This document shows, in pieces, positions 8,727 to 17,617 of a stretch of 64,000 bases of DNA. The stretch lies in assembly GCF_048751585.1 (NCBI RefSeq), contig NZ_JAZHOB010000005.1:1-64000 (forward strand), read 5' to 3'. A program made the translations under genes and the position numbers. The notes beneath the pieces were generated by a model. It made no database searches and was not told the origin of the DNA. It worked only from the letters and a program-made list of their open reading frames with translations. Source of the stretch: G025836975 sp048751585 (GTDB taxonomy: Bacteria; Pseudomonadota; Gammaproteobacteria; Burkholderiales; Burkholderiaceae_B). Numbering within the stretch: the stretch's first letter is position 1; each line of letters starts with the position of its first letter.

Positions 8727-9677
8727 CTAAAGAGATCGGGTCGCACGGCGCAAGCGGTCGTGTATGGCCGCCCATGCCGGTTCGTCCGGCGGCAGCGCAA
8801 TCAGCAAGACCTCGCAACTGGTGGCATCGGCCTCGTGCAAAGCCGCGTAAAGCGCGCGCGCATAGTCTTCGGACTGCGAGGGCATCGGCCAGAACTTCGC
8901 CACCGGCCAATTTGCGGGGCGCTGCGCAAGCAGCCCGGTACGCCGGCCTGGAAACGGCGCCTCGGCCAGCCCGGCCGGGATCCGGTAGCACGGCGTGCGC
9001 GGCGCGTAATGCGAGGCCAGGGCGCCTGGCACGCGAGGCGCTGCCGCAGCAACGGTGCCCGCAAGAAACAGGTGGCGCGCGAGCATATCGGTGGTGATGG
9101 CGCCGGGACGCAGAATGCGCGGATGTTCACGACTGAGATCGACGATGGTCGACTCGATGCCGACCAGGCAGGGGCCGCCATCGACCACCGCCGCGATCTT
9201 TCCGGCCAGGTGTCGCCGCACATGCGCCGCCGTGGTCGGACTGATTTGACCAAAAGGATTCGCGGATGGCGCGGCCAGGCCCCGACCGAACTGTCGCAAG
9301 ACGGCCTGCGGTACCGGATGTGCCGGCACGCGTAGCGCGACGGTCGTTTGGCCGCCGGTCACCAGCGGCGAAACCGTTCGCGCGGCAGGCAGCACCAGGG
9401 TGAGCGGACCTGGCCAAAAGGCCGAAGCCAGCCGCCAGACCACCTCCGGTACCTCGGTGACCCAGTCCGACAGTTGCTCGGTGGCGGCGAGATGCACGAT
9501 CAGCGGGTGATCGGCCGGGCGGCCTTTGGCGCGAAAGATCGCGCGCAAGGCATCGGGGTTGGTCGCATCGGCGGCCAACCCATAAACGGTCTCGAAAGGC
9601 AGCGCCACGAGTTCCCCCGCCCGCAGCAGGTTCACGGCGGTGGACAGATCGTCCGGGTGGGAAGTAAGTTGCAACAT
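8727..9677 (-). CDS. tsaC: L-threonylcarbamoyladenylate synthase (Sua5/TsaC type)
   Basis: Makes threonylcarbamoyl-AMP from threonine, bicarbonate and ATP, the first step of t6A modification of ANN-decoding tRNAs, in the cytosol. The 316-residue product has the YrdC domain (residues about 10-200: FETVYGLAADA near the N-terminus, then IFRAKGRPADHPLIVH and the LAAPSANPFGQ loop) followed by the smaller Sua5 domain after SHYAPRTPC. It is the long Sua5 form rather than the short TsaC. It lies 17 bp downstream of nhaR and is probably co-transcribed. This is an essential function normally encoded elsewhere on the chromosome, so this is probably a second, ICE-borne copy; that cannot be checked within the window. 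Confidence 0.9.
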   Translation of the reverse strand: MLQLTSHPDDLSTAVNLLRAGELVALPFETVYGLAADATNPDALRAIFRAKGRPADHPLIVHLAATEQLSDWVTEVPEVVWRLASAFWPGPLTLVLPAARTVSPLVTGGQTTVALRVPAHPVPQAVLRQFGRGLAAPSANPFGQISPTTAAHVRRHLAGKIAAVVDGGPCLVGIESTIVDLSREHPRILRPGAITTDMLARHLFLAGTVAAAAPRVPGALASHYAPRTPCYRIPAGLAEAPFPGRRTGLLAQRPANWPVAKFWPMPSQSEDYARALYAALHEADATSCEVLLIALPPDEPAWAAIHDRLRRATRSL

Positions 9678-9694
9678 GATCAGGACTCCCGCAT

Positions 9695-10615
9695 TTACCG
9701 CGCCATTTGGCCGTCGCCCTGCGGAACGAAGACCGCGCCGCGGGCGGCTTCCAGGACGGCGCGAACCTCCGGATGCTGGATGCGCCGTTCCGTGCTGATC
9801 AGCCAGAATGCCTCGCGCACCTCCTCCAGCCGCCCCACCTCGCTGACGCCGTAGCGCGCGCAGATCTCGTCCGAGAGGATCGCGGGCGCGGGGAAATAGC
9901 CTTCACCCGCCTGTGCAAAGACCTTCATCAGGGCGCTGTCATCGAACTCCCCGATGACCCGTGGGTACAGGCGTGACTCGCCCAGCCAGAGGTCGATCTC
10001 GCCCCGTACCGCCGCGTTCTGACCGGGCAGCAGCAGTGGCGCCCCGTTCAGACAGGCTGGAAAAGCCGCGCCGCGCCGCGCCAGCTCGGGCGCGGCAAAA
10101 AAGGCGACGGCACTTTCACCCAGCTTGCGGCTGTGGCCGCGGACCGCCAACCCTGCCGGCATCGGGCGATCGGCCAGCACCATCTCCAGCCGGTGCAGTG
10201 CCAATTCCCCGAGCAACCAGTCGATCGTGCCCTCGTGGCACACCAGCCGTATCGGCTTCTCCACCCTCTTCAGCGAAGCCAGCAACCGGTGTGTCAGCGA
10301 CTTGGGGATCGCATCGGAAATACCGACGCGAAACGTAGCCATCGTCTGCTCCGGGATTGCGTTCGCCCGCAGCGAGGAGACCATCTCGTGACCCAGCGCG
10401 AAGATCTCGTCGGCGTAGGACAGCGCAACGCGCCCCGCCTCGGTGAGTTCGAGTCCGCGTCCGGCAGGCTTGAACAAGGCCGTTCCGAGGTCGTCCTCGA
10501 GCAGCTTGATTTGGGCGCTGACGGTTTGCGGCGTCAGATGCAACTTATTGGACGCCGCCGCCACACTCCCGGCGTGGGCCACCGCCCAGAAGTAGCGCAG
10601 GTGTTTGAGATTCAT
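9695..10615 (-). CDS. nhaR: LysR-family regulator, NhaR type
   Basis: NhaR proteins are Na+-responsive LysR regulators that activate the Na+/H+ antiporter gene nhaA. The 306-residue product has an N-terminal winged HTH (MNLKHLRYFWAVAHAGSVAAA, then SNKLHLTPQTVSAQIKLLEDD) and a LysR substrate-binding domain. MNLKHLRYFW and the DLGTALFKPAGRGLELTEAG stretch match NhaR more closely than generic LysR. It is divergent from the long plus-strand gene cluster and heads a two-gene unit with tsaC. No nhaA is present here; the likely targets are the Na+-linked transporters of the cluster. An inverted repeat sits just upstream of its start. NhaR identity is from family knowledge; the target assignment is inference. 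Confidence 0.85.
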   Translation of the reverse strand: MNLKHLRYFWAVAHAGSVAAASNKLHLTPQTVSAQIKLLEDDLGTALFKPAGRGLELTEAGRVALSYADEIFALGHEMVSSLRANAIPEQTMATFRVGISDAIPKSLTHRLLASLKRVEKPIRLVCHEGTIDWLLGELALHRLEMVLADRPMPAGLAVRGHSRKLGESAVAFFAAPELARRGAAFPACLNGAPLLLPGQNAAVRGEIDLWLGESRLYPRVIGEFDDSALMKVFAQAGEGYFPAPAILSDEICARYGVSEVGRLEEVREAFWLISTERRIQHPEVRAVLEAARGAVFVPQGDGQMAR

Positions 10616-10624
10616 TATCTGCTA

Positions 10625-10642
10625 TTCGCAACTTTTTACGAA
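10625..10642. promoter_or_regulatory. Candidate LysR (NhaR) operator
   Basis: TTCG-N10-CGAA is an interrupted inverted repeat of the T-N11-A style used by LysR regulators, placed 10 bp before the nhaR start in the 190-bp region between divergent transcripts. Position suits autorepression. A second inverted repeat, GTTACC-TTCC-GGGTAAC, lies at 10701-10717. Neither is tested. Confidence 0.35.
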
Positions 10643-10806
10643 GTGTCTGTGAATTATATTCGACTTTATATGAATCATCCAGACCGTCAAAATTCACCAG
10701 GTTACCTTCCGGGTAACAACAGGACGGGTCCTGCACGGCCTTTCGCGCCTCAGGCGCTCGTGGTGAGAAGCGTCCAGTGCCCGCCACCTACGCAGGGGAT
10801 GAAGAC

Positions 10807-11337
10807 ATGCCGACCGAGTCCAGAAGCGCCTTCTTGCTCGTGCGCAGCGATGGGGATCTGGAGCGCGCCAGCGAAGATCTGGCCGCTTACCTGTCGATTC
10901 TGCGCCGCCGGTTGCCCGCCAGCGACGTTGAAACCGTGCAAGGCATCTGGATCGACGAAGAAGGCGTGGCGAACTTGCCGTGCGCGCTGGTTCTGCCGGA
11001 TGCGGCCGGCGCGCGGCGAACCGTCCGTATCCTGGAGACAACAGGGATCAACGGGATCTGGATGCTGTGCTGGCTCGAGACGGCGGCAAGCGCCGTCTCC
11101 CGCGTCGACCTGGTGGCGGCGCTGTTGGACTGCTTCGGCCATGAAGACGCGACCACGCTCGCCGCACGCTTCATCCCGGTCTTCGCAGGCAATGCGCCCG
11201 ACTCCAGCGTGAGCGCGGAGCTGCAGGTGCTCGAAGCACGCTACCCGGAACTCGTGCTGCCGCCGATCTACCAGGACGCCGGCGGCAGCCTGGTCCTGCC
11301 ATCGGCGCAGCCGCACGATGAAGGAACGCCATCTTGA
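10807..11337 (+). CDS. Unrecognised protein at head of cargo operon
   Basis: I do not recognise this 176-residue protein. It has no signal peptide and no membrane segment, is acidic, and alternates helices and strands; the sequence from about residue 10 (SAFLLVRSDGDLERASEDLA) looks like a small cytosolic sensor or regulatory domain. It is the first gene of the plus-strand run and overlaps the SbtA-like transporter gene by 4 bp, so it is probably translated together with it. Start ATG 10807 follows CAGGGGATGAAGAC; an in-frame GTG at 10777 is possible but has no ribosome site. A role tied to bicarbonate/sodium uptake is a guess from position only. Confidence 0.7.
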   Translation: MPTESRSAFLLVRSDGDLERASEDLAAYLSILRRRLPASDVETVQGIWIDEEGVANLPCALVLPDAAGARRTVRILETTGINGIWMLCWLETAASAVSRVDLVAALLDCFGHEDATTLAARFIPVFAGNAPDSSVSAELQVLEARYPELVLPPIYQDAGGSLVLPSAQPHDEGTPS

Positions 11338-12284
11338 GCACCCTCGACCCCGTCCTGCTGTTCTTCCTGCTCGGCTTGGCCGCTGGCCTGCTGCGCTCGG
11401 AGCTGCGACTGCCCGCGGCCGTCTATGAACTGGTGAGCATGCTGCTGCTGCTCGCCATCGGCCTCAAGGGCGGCATCGAACTCGCCAGGCAACCCTTCGG
11501 TGACCTCGCGCTGCAAGCCCTCGCGGTCATGGCGATGGGCGTACTGTTGCCGCTGGTCGCCTTTCCGGTGCTGCGGTTCATGGGGCGTTTCCCCCGTGCG
11601 GACGCGGCATCCGTTGCCGCCCACTATGGCTCGGTGAGCGTCGGCACCTATGCCGTCGCCACCACCTATTTCGCCAGCCGGCAGATCGAGTTCGAGTCGC
11701 ACATGCCGTTCCTGCTCGCCGTGCTGGAGATCCCGGCCATCCTGGTGGGGATCCTGCTGGCCCGCGGGTTCTCCCGTGACATGCGGATCGGCACGGTCGC
11801 GCATGAGGTGTTTCTGGGCAAGGGCATCGTGCTGCTCGTCGGCGGGCTGCTGATCGGCTGGGCCGCCGGCCCGGAGGGACTGACTTCCGTCAAGCCGCTG
11901 TTCTTCGATCTGTTCAAGGGAATCCTTGCCCTGTTCCTCCTGGAAATGGGGCTGATCACGGCCGCCCAGTTCGGCAGCCTGCGGCGGCACGGCCTGTTCC
12001 TCGTGCTGTTCGGCATCGGCATGCCGCTGTTCTCCTCCGTGGTGGGCATCGCGCTGGGTTACGGACTCGGGCTGTCGCTGGGGGGCACGGCCATGCTGGC
12101 CATCCTGGCAGCGAGTGCGTCCTACATCGCCGTGCCCGCCGCCATGCGCATTTCGGTGCCGGAGGCCAACCCGACGCTGTCGCTGGCCGCTTCCTTGGGC
12201 GTCACTTTCCCGTTCAACGTCCTGGTCGGCATTCCGCTCTATCACGCCATGGCGACGCAAGCATTCGCCCTGACCGGAGGCTAG
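11334..12284 (+). CDS. sbtA: SbtA-type sodium-dependent bicarbonate transporter
   Basis: Inner-membrane carrier of the SbtA/DUF897 family, which imports HCO3- with Na+ in cyanobacteria and is found in many proteobacteria. The 316-residue protein is almost entirely hydrophobic, with about ten transmembrane segments in two inverted halves; the GLKGGIELA and HYGSVSVGTYAVA segments are typical of the family. It starts with TTG at 11334, overlapping the upstream stop. It is followed 4 bp later by a PII-like gene, the standard SbtA-SbtB pairing, which strongly supports the call. Substrate in this organism is inferred. Confidence 0.87.
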   Translation: MSTLDPVLLFFLLGLAAGLLRSELRLPAAVYELVSMLLLLAIGLKGGIELARQPFGDLALQALAVMAMGVLLPLVAFPVLRFMGRFPRADAASVAAHYGSVSVGTYAVATTYFASRQIEFESHMPFLLAVLEIPAILVGILLARGFSRDMRIGTVAHEVFLGKGIVLLVGGLLIGWAAGPEGLTSVKPLFFDLFKGILALFLLEMGLITAAQFGSLRRHGLFLVLFGIGMPLFSSVVGIALGYGLGLSLGGTAMLAILAASASYIAVPAAMRISVPEANPTLSLAASLGVTFPFNVLVGIPLYHAMATQAFALTGG

Positions 12285-12288
12285 GTTC

Positions 12289-12591
12289 ATGAACAGTTCG
12301 ATGCGCAAACTGCTGACCATCATCACCGAGGCCGCCCTGGAGAGCGTCTTGATCAAGGACCTCGAACGCCTGGGAGTCCGGGGCTACACCATTACCGACG
12401 CCCGCGGCAAGGGCAGCCGGGGCGTGCGCAGCTCCGCGTGGGATGCGAGCAGCAACATCCGCATCGAGGTCGTATGCGATGCGGCGACCGCCGAGGCCAT
12501 CGCCGCACATCTGCAGGCCCGCTACTACGAGAACTACGCCATGATCCTGTTCGTGTCCGACGTCGCGGTGCTGCGGCCGGAGAAGTTCTGA
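12289..12591 (+). CDS. sbtB: SbtB-like PII protein
   Basis: Small PII-superfamily trimer subunit that senses adenine nucleotides and gates SbtA. The 100-residue protein has the ferredoxin-like PII layout: a first strand (RKLLTIITEA), the helix (ESVLIKDLERLGVRGYTI), a T-loop region (ARGKGSRGVRSSAWD), then IRIEVVCDA and the final YYENYAMILFVSDVAVL strand. It ends at RPEKF and has no C-terminal Cys-pair R-loop of the kind seen in some cyanobacterial SbtB proteins, so redox control of that type is not expected. A GGAGG lies 11 bp before the ATG. It abuts the next gene (ATG at 12591). Confidence 0.85.
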   Translation: MNSSMRKLLTIITEAALESVLIKDLERLGVRGYTITDARGKGSRGVRSSAWDASSNIRIEVVCDAATAEAIAAHLQARYYENYAMILFVSDVAVLRPEKF

Positions 12592-13202
12592 TGGCAAAAA
12601 GAAACTTGGCGCAGGCCGCATCGTGGCTGGGAAATATTCGGGCGCGCACCTGGCTGATCCTGGGCGGGCTCGCCTTCGCCATCGTCGGCCTGCTCGTCTG
12701 GGCCGGCATCGCGCTGTTGTCCTGGCTGTGGGCGCAGGCGCCGGTGGCGACGGAGACCGGCAAGCGTTTGGCCGACGAGGCGGCGGCAACGGTTGAACAG
12801 GCAGCGCCCGGTCTCAAAGAGCAGGCGGAGCGCTGGCTGCCGGGCATTCAGGAGCAGGCGGACCGGTGGCTGCCGGGCCTCGGCGAAGCGCCGCCCGCGC
12901 GCGATGTCAGCGGCACCGACCTCGGCCCGGTCCCGCGCTTCCCAGGCCTGGTGCGCAGTCATTACGCGCGCGATGGCGAGACGACCGAAGTGCGTTACGC
13001 CGGCCGCGCGGGTTTCGACGCGGCGCTGGCGCACTATGTCCGGGGCTTCGCCGACGCCGGGTTCGTCCAGGAGGTGATTTCCGCCATGCCAGAGGAGGAA
13101 AGGCACCGGTTTCGACATAGTCAGGAGTCCATCGAGTTCGCGCTGATGCGCCGCCCGGGCGGTTTGATCGAAGTTCGTTTGCAACATTCCTCACGGCAAT
13201 GA
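12591..13202 (+). CDS. Membrane-anchored protein of unknown function
   Basis: I do not recognise this 203-residue protein. It has one transmembrane helix near the N-terminus (about residues 20-45, TWLILGGLAFAIVGLLVWAG), then an amphipathic stretch with repeated W-L-P-G segments (ERWLPGIQEQADRWLPGLGE), and a C-terminal soluble domain of about 100 residues beginning GPVPRFPGLVRSHYARDGET that looks like a small alpha/beta fold. The start codon overlaps the last base of the sbtB stop, so the two are probably coupled. It may be a periplasmic or cytosolic partner of the transporter. Confidence 0.7.
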   Translation: MAKRNLAQAASWLGNIRARTWLILGGLAFAIVGLLVWAGIALLSWLWAQAPVATETGKRLADEAAATVEQAAPGLKEQAERWLPGIQEQADRWLPGLGEAPPARDVSGTDLGPVPRFPGLVRSHYARDGETTEVRYAGRAGFDAALAHYVRGFADAGFVQEVISAMPEEERHRFRHSQESIEFALMRRPGGLIEVRLQHSSRQ

Positions 13203-13218
13203 TGCCAGGGAGCCGAGC

Positions 13219-14094
13219 ATGAAGCGCATCGTCCTGTTTCTCGCCACCAACCTGGCCATTTTGCTGGTGCTCTCGGTCAGCATGCGCCTGCTGGGGGTGG
13301 AGCCATGGCTGAACGAACAGGGACTGAACTTGACGGCGCTGCTGATCTTCGCCGCGGTGATGGGCTTCGGCGGATCGCTCATCTCGCTGGCCGTCTCCAA
13401 GTGGATGGCCAAGAAGATGATGGGCGTGCGGGTGATCAAGGCGCCATCGAATACGACCGAAGCCTGGCTGGTAGATACGGTTCGCAAGTACGCGCGGCAG
13501 GCGGGCATAGGCATGCCCGAGGTAGGCATTTACGACGCGCCCGACGTCAACGCCTTCGCCACCGGGATGAGCAGGAACAAGGCGCTGATCGCCGTCTCCA
13601 CCGGCCTCTTGCAGCAGATGACGCGCGAGGAGGCAGAAGCCGTGCTGGGCCATGAAGTCGCGCACGCCGCCAATGGCGACATGGTGACGCTGGCGCTGAT
13701 CCAGGGCGTGGTGAACACCTTCGTGCTGTTCCTCTCGCGGGTGATCGGCCACACGGTGGACCGGATAATCTTCAAGAGCGAGAACGGGCACGGCCCGGCA
13801 TTCTGGGTGACGGTCATCATCGCCGACTTGGTGCTGGGCATCCTGGCCTCCCTCATCGTCATGTGGTTCTCGCGCCAACGGGAGTTCCGCGCCGACGCGG
13901 GCGGCGCGTCACTGGCCGGGCGCGGCGCCATGATTGCAGCGTTGGAGCGGCTCAGTGCGCTGCAGCCTGCGTCCCTGCCCGACAAGATGACGGCCTTCGG
14001 CATCGCCGGCGGAGGTGCGTCGGGTCTCAAGCGCCTGTTCATGACCCACCCGCCGCTGACCAAACGCATCTCGGCGCTCAAGGCAGCGCAATGA
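13219..14094 (+). CDS. htpX: Membrane metalloprotease HtpX
   Basis: Zn-dependent inner-membrane protease that degrades misfolded membrane proteins alongside FtsH. The 291-residue protein has two N-terminal transmembrane helices (residues about 5-20 and 35-55), the HEVAH zinc motif in the VLGHEVAHAANGDM context, further membrane helices, and the downstream REFRADAGGA motif with the third zinc ligand. Length and the MKRIVLFLATNLAILLVLS start match HtpX closely. In an ion-transport cluster it would serve membrane quality control under stress. A chromosomal copy is expected elsewhere; this one travels with the ICE. Confidence 0.93.
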   Translation: MKRIVLFLATNLAILLVLSVSMRLLGVEPWLNEQGLNLTALLIFAAVMGFGGSLISLAVSKWMAKKMMGVRVIKAPSNTTEAWLVDTVRKYARQAGIGMPEVGIYDAPDVNAFATGMSRNKALIAVSTGLLQQMTREEAEAVLGHEVAHAANGDMVTLALIQGVVNTFVLFLSRVIGHTVDRIIFKSENGHGPAFWVTVIIADLVLGILASLIVMWFSRQREFRADAGGASLAGRGAMIAALERLSALQPASLPDKMTAFGIAGGGASGLKRLFMTHPPLTKRISALKAAQ

Positions 14095-14207
14095 ATGCGC
14101 ACGCGGCTTGCAGCCCGCCTGTTGCTGGGCGCGGTGGTGGTCTGAGTCCTACTGCCGTTCGATCTGATTTCCCGACTATAGCTGGCCATTGGAAAGGAAC
14201 CCGCGCC

Positions 14208-14717
14208 ATGTTGAAAATACTCGTTCCGGTCGACGGCTCAAGCAACTCGCTCCATGCGGTGCGGCACGTCGTCAATGAATTCAGGAAGAACGCGGCGTTG
14301 GAAATTCATCTATTGAATGTTCAGACGCCATTTTCCCAATACGTTTCACGATTCGTGAGCAGAAGAGATCGCCACGATTTCCATCGCGATCAGGCCGAGT
14401 TGGCGCTGCTGCCAAGCAGACAGATGCTAGACAGGTTCGGGGTGCCCTATGAAGCGCACATGGAACTTGGGGAAAAGGCATACGTCATTACCGACGCGGC
14501 GCGCCGCCTCCACTGCGACCATATCGTGGTGGGTGCCGCACGCAAGAGCTCGCTGATCCGGATGGTCGAGAACTCGACGATCAACAAGGTGATTGAGCTG
14601 ACGACCGTCCCGGTCAAGGTTGTGGCAGGAGACCCGGTGTCCCCGCTGGAACGCTACGGCATTCCAGCCGGCGTCGGCACGGGCTTGGCATCGTTGTTCT
14701 TTGCAGCCGCCGAATGA
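14208..14717 (+). CDS. Universal stress protein (UspA family)
   Basis: Single-domain Usp, 169 residues, cytosolic, likely nucleotide-binding. It starts MLKILVPVDGSSNSLHAVRHV; the conserved Asp in LVPVDGS and the C-terminal glycine-rich motif region (VVGAARKSSLIRMVENSTINKVI, with STINKV for the usual GSVANRV) are present but diverged, so ATP binding is uncertain. ATG 14208 follows GGAAAGGAAC. It overlaps the P-type ATPase gene by 4 bp. An upstream extension in the same frame lacks a ribosome site and overlaps htpX, so it was rejected. Confidence 0.85.
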   Translation: MLKILVPVDGSSNSLHAVRHVVNEFRKNAALEIHLLNVQTPFSQYVSRFVSRRDRHDFHRDQAELALLPSRQMLDRFGVPYEAHMELGEKAYVITDAARRLHCDHIVVGAARKSSLIRMVENSTINKVIELTTVPVKVVAGDPVSPLERYGIPAGVGTGLASLFFAAAE

Positions 14718-17617
14718 TTGCCATGAGTCGACTCCCTGGCAACCAAGAAGAACGCGTGCACAAGCTGAGCATGAAAGCAACGGCGCAACAAGCCATCACG
14801 AGCAACGCGTCTGCTATGAATGGTGGTTCCAGCGGCGCTGCGGGCATGCCGGATCGGCAGCCGTGGCACGCACTGGGCGTGGACGAGACGGTCGCGCGTA
14901 TGGAGACGCGTCCGGATGGCCTCACCAACGCGGAAGCCGTGCAGCGTCTGAAGACCTACGGGTCCAATGTGATCCCCCGGGGCAAAGGGGACACCGCCCT
15001 CGACCTGATCTGGCGGCAGGTCAACAACCCCTTGATCTGGGTGCTGATCGTGTCGGCGCTGGTGGCGATGGCTGTCGACCCCACCGGCGGGGTCAAGAAC
15101 GGGCTGGTGATCCTGGCGGTGGTGGTGCTCAACACGATCATCGGCTTCGTGCAGGAGTTCAAGGCCGGCAAGGCGATCGAGGCGCTCAGCCGCATGGTGC
15201 CGGAGAATGTTTCCGCCTTGCGCGAGGGCCGCAAACTCACCCTCCCGGCAGCGGATCTCGTCCCCGGCGACATGGTCCTGCTCGCCAGCGGAGACAAGGT
15301 GCCCGCGGACATGCGCCTGATCCAGTTGCGCAACCTGCAGATCGAGGAGGCGGCGCTCACCGGCGAGTCGGTGCCGACGGAGAAACGGCTCGCCCCGGTG
15401 GCATCCGAGGCGGGCATCGGCGACCGAACCTGCATGGTCTTTGGCGGCACGCTGGTCACCTACGGGACGGGGACCGCGGTGGTGGTCGAGACCGGCGCCA
15501 GGACCGAGCTCGGCCGCATCTCCACCATGCTGAGGGAAACGACCGATCTGCAGACTCCGCTCACCAAGGCGCTGGCCAAAATCGGCTGGTACATCACCAT
15601 CGCGATCGTTGTCATCGCGATCGGAATCCTCTTGCTCGGGACCTGGCGAACCATGGCCGAGACCGGGGTCGAGTGGCTTCCGGCCCTGCGCGAGACGGTC
15701 ATCTTCGCCATCGCGCTGGCGGTGGGCGCCATCCCCGAGGGGCTGCCGGCGATCGTGACCATCGCGCTGGCGATCGGCGTGCAGCGCATGGCGACGCGCC
15801 GTGCCGTGGTGCGCAAGCTCCCCGCCGTCGAGACCCTCGGCTCGACCACCGTCATCTGCTCTGACAAGACCGGGACCCTTACCCGCAACGAGATGACCGT
15901 GCAGGAGCTCTGGACGCCCGCCTCCGGCGCCTTTGCCGTGTCGGGCGTCGGCTACGCGCCCAAGGGGCAACTGCAGCGCGAGGGAACGCTCGTCAAGACG
16001 GCGCCTGCGGACCTGACTGATCTGCTGCTCGCCGGGGTGCTGTGCAACGACGCCTCGCTCGCGAACGAGGAGGGGCAGTGGAAGATCCATGGCGATCCGA
16101 CGGAGGGCGCGCTCGTTGTCGCCGCGGAAAAGGTCGCGCTGGACGTGGAGAAAGCGCGGGCGCAACACAAGCGCCTGGATACGATTCCGTTCGAGTCCGA
16201 GAACCAGTTCATGGCCACACTCCACGCGCAGGACGGCGGACGCATCCTGCTCAAGGGTGCGCCGGAGGCCGTGCTAAAGCGTTGCGCCACGACGCCGGGC
16301 GGCCGTGTGCTCGATATGGAGGCGGTGCTACGCGAGGTCGAAAAGCTGGCCGCCAAGGGGATGCGGGTGCTGGCGTTCGCCGCCCAGCCCGCGCGCGGGC
16401 AGACTGGCATCGAGATGCACGACACGCAAAGCGGGTTCACCTTCCTCGGGCTCCAGGGCATGATCGACCCGCCGCGTCCCGAGGCAATCGCGGCGATCGC
16501 GCTCTGCCATCAGGCCGGGATTACCGTGAAGATGATCACCGGCGACCACCAGGGCACGGCGCAGGCGATCGCGGACCAGCTCAACATCCTCCCTAAGAAT
16601 CCCGCAGCACCCAAGGCGATCGCCGGGGCCCAGCTCGCGCAGATGTCCGAAGTGCAGCTGCGTGATGCGGCGGGCGCGTGCAACGTCTTTGCGCGCGTCG
16701 CGCCGGAGCACAAGCTCGGCCTGGTGCGTGCCCTGCAGAGCCGCAACGAAGTGGTCGCGATGACCGGCGACGGCGTCAACGATGCGCCCGCGCTCAAGCA
16801 GGCGAATATCGGCGTGGCGATGGGGATCACCGGGACCAGCGTCTCCAAGGAGGCGGCGGGGATCGTGCTCGCCGACGACAACTTCGCTTCCATCGCCGCG
16901 GCGGTCGAGGAAGGGCGGCGCGTCTACGACAACCTCATCAAGTCGCTCGCCTTCGTGCTGCCGACCAACCTCGGGCTGGCGCTGATCCTGATGTGGGCGG
17001 TAGCCTTTTTCCCGTTCGCCGATGTCACGCACGTCATCGACGGCGTCGCCCATACGATGCGCGAGCTGCTGATGCCGATGACGCCGGCGCAGTTGCTATG
17101 GATCAATCTGGTAGCGGCGGTGGCGCTGGCGCTGCCGCTCGCGTTCGAGGCGAAAGAGCCCAACGTCATGAGGCGCCCACCGCGCAACCCGGCCGCGCCA
17201 GTGCTGAGCGGGTTCGTCGTCATGCGCACCTTCGTGGTGGCGATCCTGATGACCGCCGGGGCGCTCGGGCTCTTCCTCTACGAGTTCCGAGCCGCGGGAG
17301 ACAGCGGACCCGCAGCGCTCGCCAAGGCGCAAACGATGGCCGTCACCACGGTGATCATGTTCCAGATCTTCTACCTGCTCAACTGCCGCTCGCTGCGTGA
17401 CTCGATGCTGAAGATCGGGGTGTTCAGCAACAAGACCGTGTTCGTCGGGATCGCGGCGATCCTCGTGCTGCAGGCGCTGTTCGTCTACGCCCCGTTCATG
17501 CACGAGATCTTCGCGTCCGCGCCCCTCTCCGCTGGCGACGTGCTTTTGAGCATCGTTGTCGGCGCCCTCATCCTGCCGGTGATCGGTCTCGAGAAGTGGT
17601 GGCGAAATCGTGGCTGA
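14714..17617 (+). CDS. P2-type cation-transporting ATPase
   Basis: ATP-driven cation pump of the inner membrane. The 967-residue product has a cation-ATPase N-terminal domain (from WHALGVDETVARME), the actuator TGES loop, TM4 motif PEGLP, the phosphorylation site DKTGT (Asp384), the MTGDGVNDAPALK hinge and six C-terminal membrane helices. PEGLP puts it in group P2 (Ca2+, Na+/K+ and relatives). The TM6 motif expected in Ca2+ pumps (NLVTDG) is replaced here by NLVAAVALALP, so Ca2+ at the classical site II is unlikely and the ion is unassigned (Na+ or a monovalent ion is plausible from context). The N-terminus has about 45 extra residues; a later ATG may be the true start. Confidence 0.9.
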   Translation: MIAMSRLPGNQEERVHKLSMKATAQQAITSNASAMNGGSSGAAGMPDRQPWHALGVDETVARMETRPDGLTNAEAVQRLKTYGSNVIPRGKGDTALDLIWRQVNNPLIWVLIVSALVAMAVDPTGGVKNGLVILAVVVLNTIIGFVQEFKAGKAIEALSRMVPENVSALREGRKLTLPAADLVPGDMVLLASGDKVPADMRLIQLRNLQIEEAALTGESVPTEKRLAPVASEAGIGDRTCMVFGGTLVTYGTGTAVVVETGARTELGRISTMLRETTDLQTPLTKALAKIGWYITIAIVVIAIGILLLGTWRTMAETGVEWLPALRETVIFAIALAVGAIPEGLPAIVTIALAIGVQRMATRRAVVRKLPAVETLGSTTVICSDKTGTLTRNEMTVQELWTPASGAFAVSGVGYAPKGQLQREGTLVKTAPADLTDLLLAGVLCNDASLANEEGQWKIHGDPTEGALVVAAEKVALDVEKARAQHKRLDTIPFESENQFMATLHAQDGGRILLKGAPEAVLKRCATTPGGRVLDMEAVLREVEKLAAKGMRVLAFAAQPARGQTGIEMHDTQSGFTFLGLQGMIDPPRPEAIAAIALCHQAGITVKMITGDHQGTAQAIADQLNILPKNPAAPKAIAGAQLAQMSEVQLRDAAGACNVFARVAPEHKLGLVRALQSRNEVVAMTGDGVNDAPALKQANIGVAMGITGTSVSKEAAGIVLADDNFASIAAAVEEGRRVYDNLIKSLAFVLPTNLGLALILMWAVAFFPFADVTHVIDGVAHTMRELLMPMTPAQLLWINLVAAVALALPLAFEAKEPNVMRRPPRNPAAPVLSGFVVMRTFVVAILMTAGALGLFLYEFRAAGDSGPAALAKAQTMAVTTVIMFQIFYLLNCRSLRDSMLKIGVFSNKTVFVGIAAILVLQALFVYAPFMHEIFASAPLSAGDVLLSIVVGALILPVIGLEKWWRNRG

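Noticed and set aside
13863..14207. N-terminal extension of the universal stress protein
   Set aside because: It runs inside htpX in another frame; the ATG at 14208 has a good ribosome site and the family's usual N-terminus.
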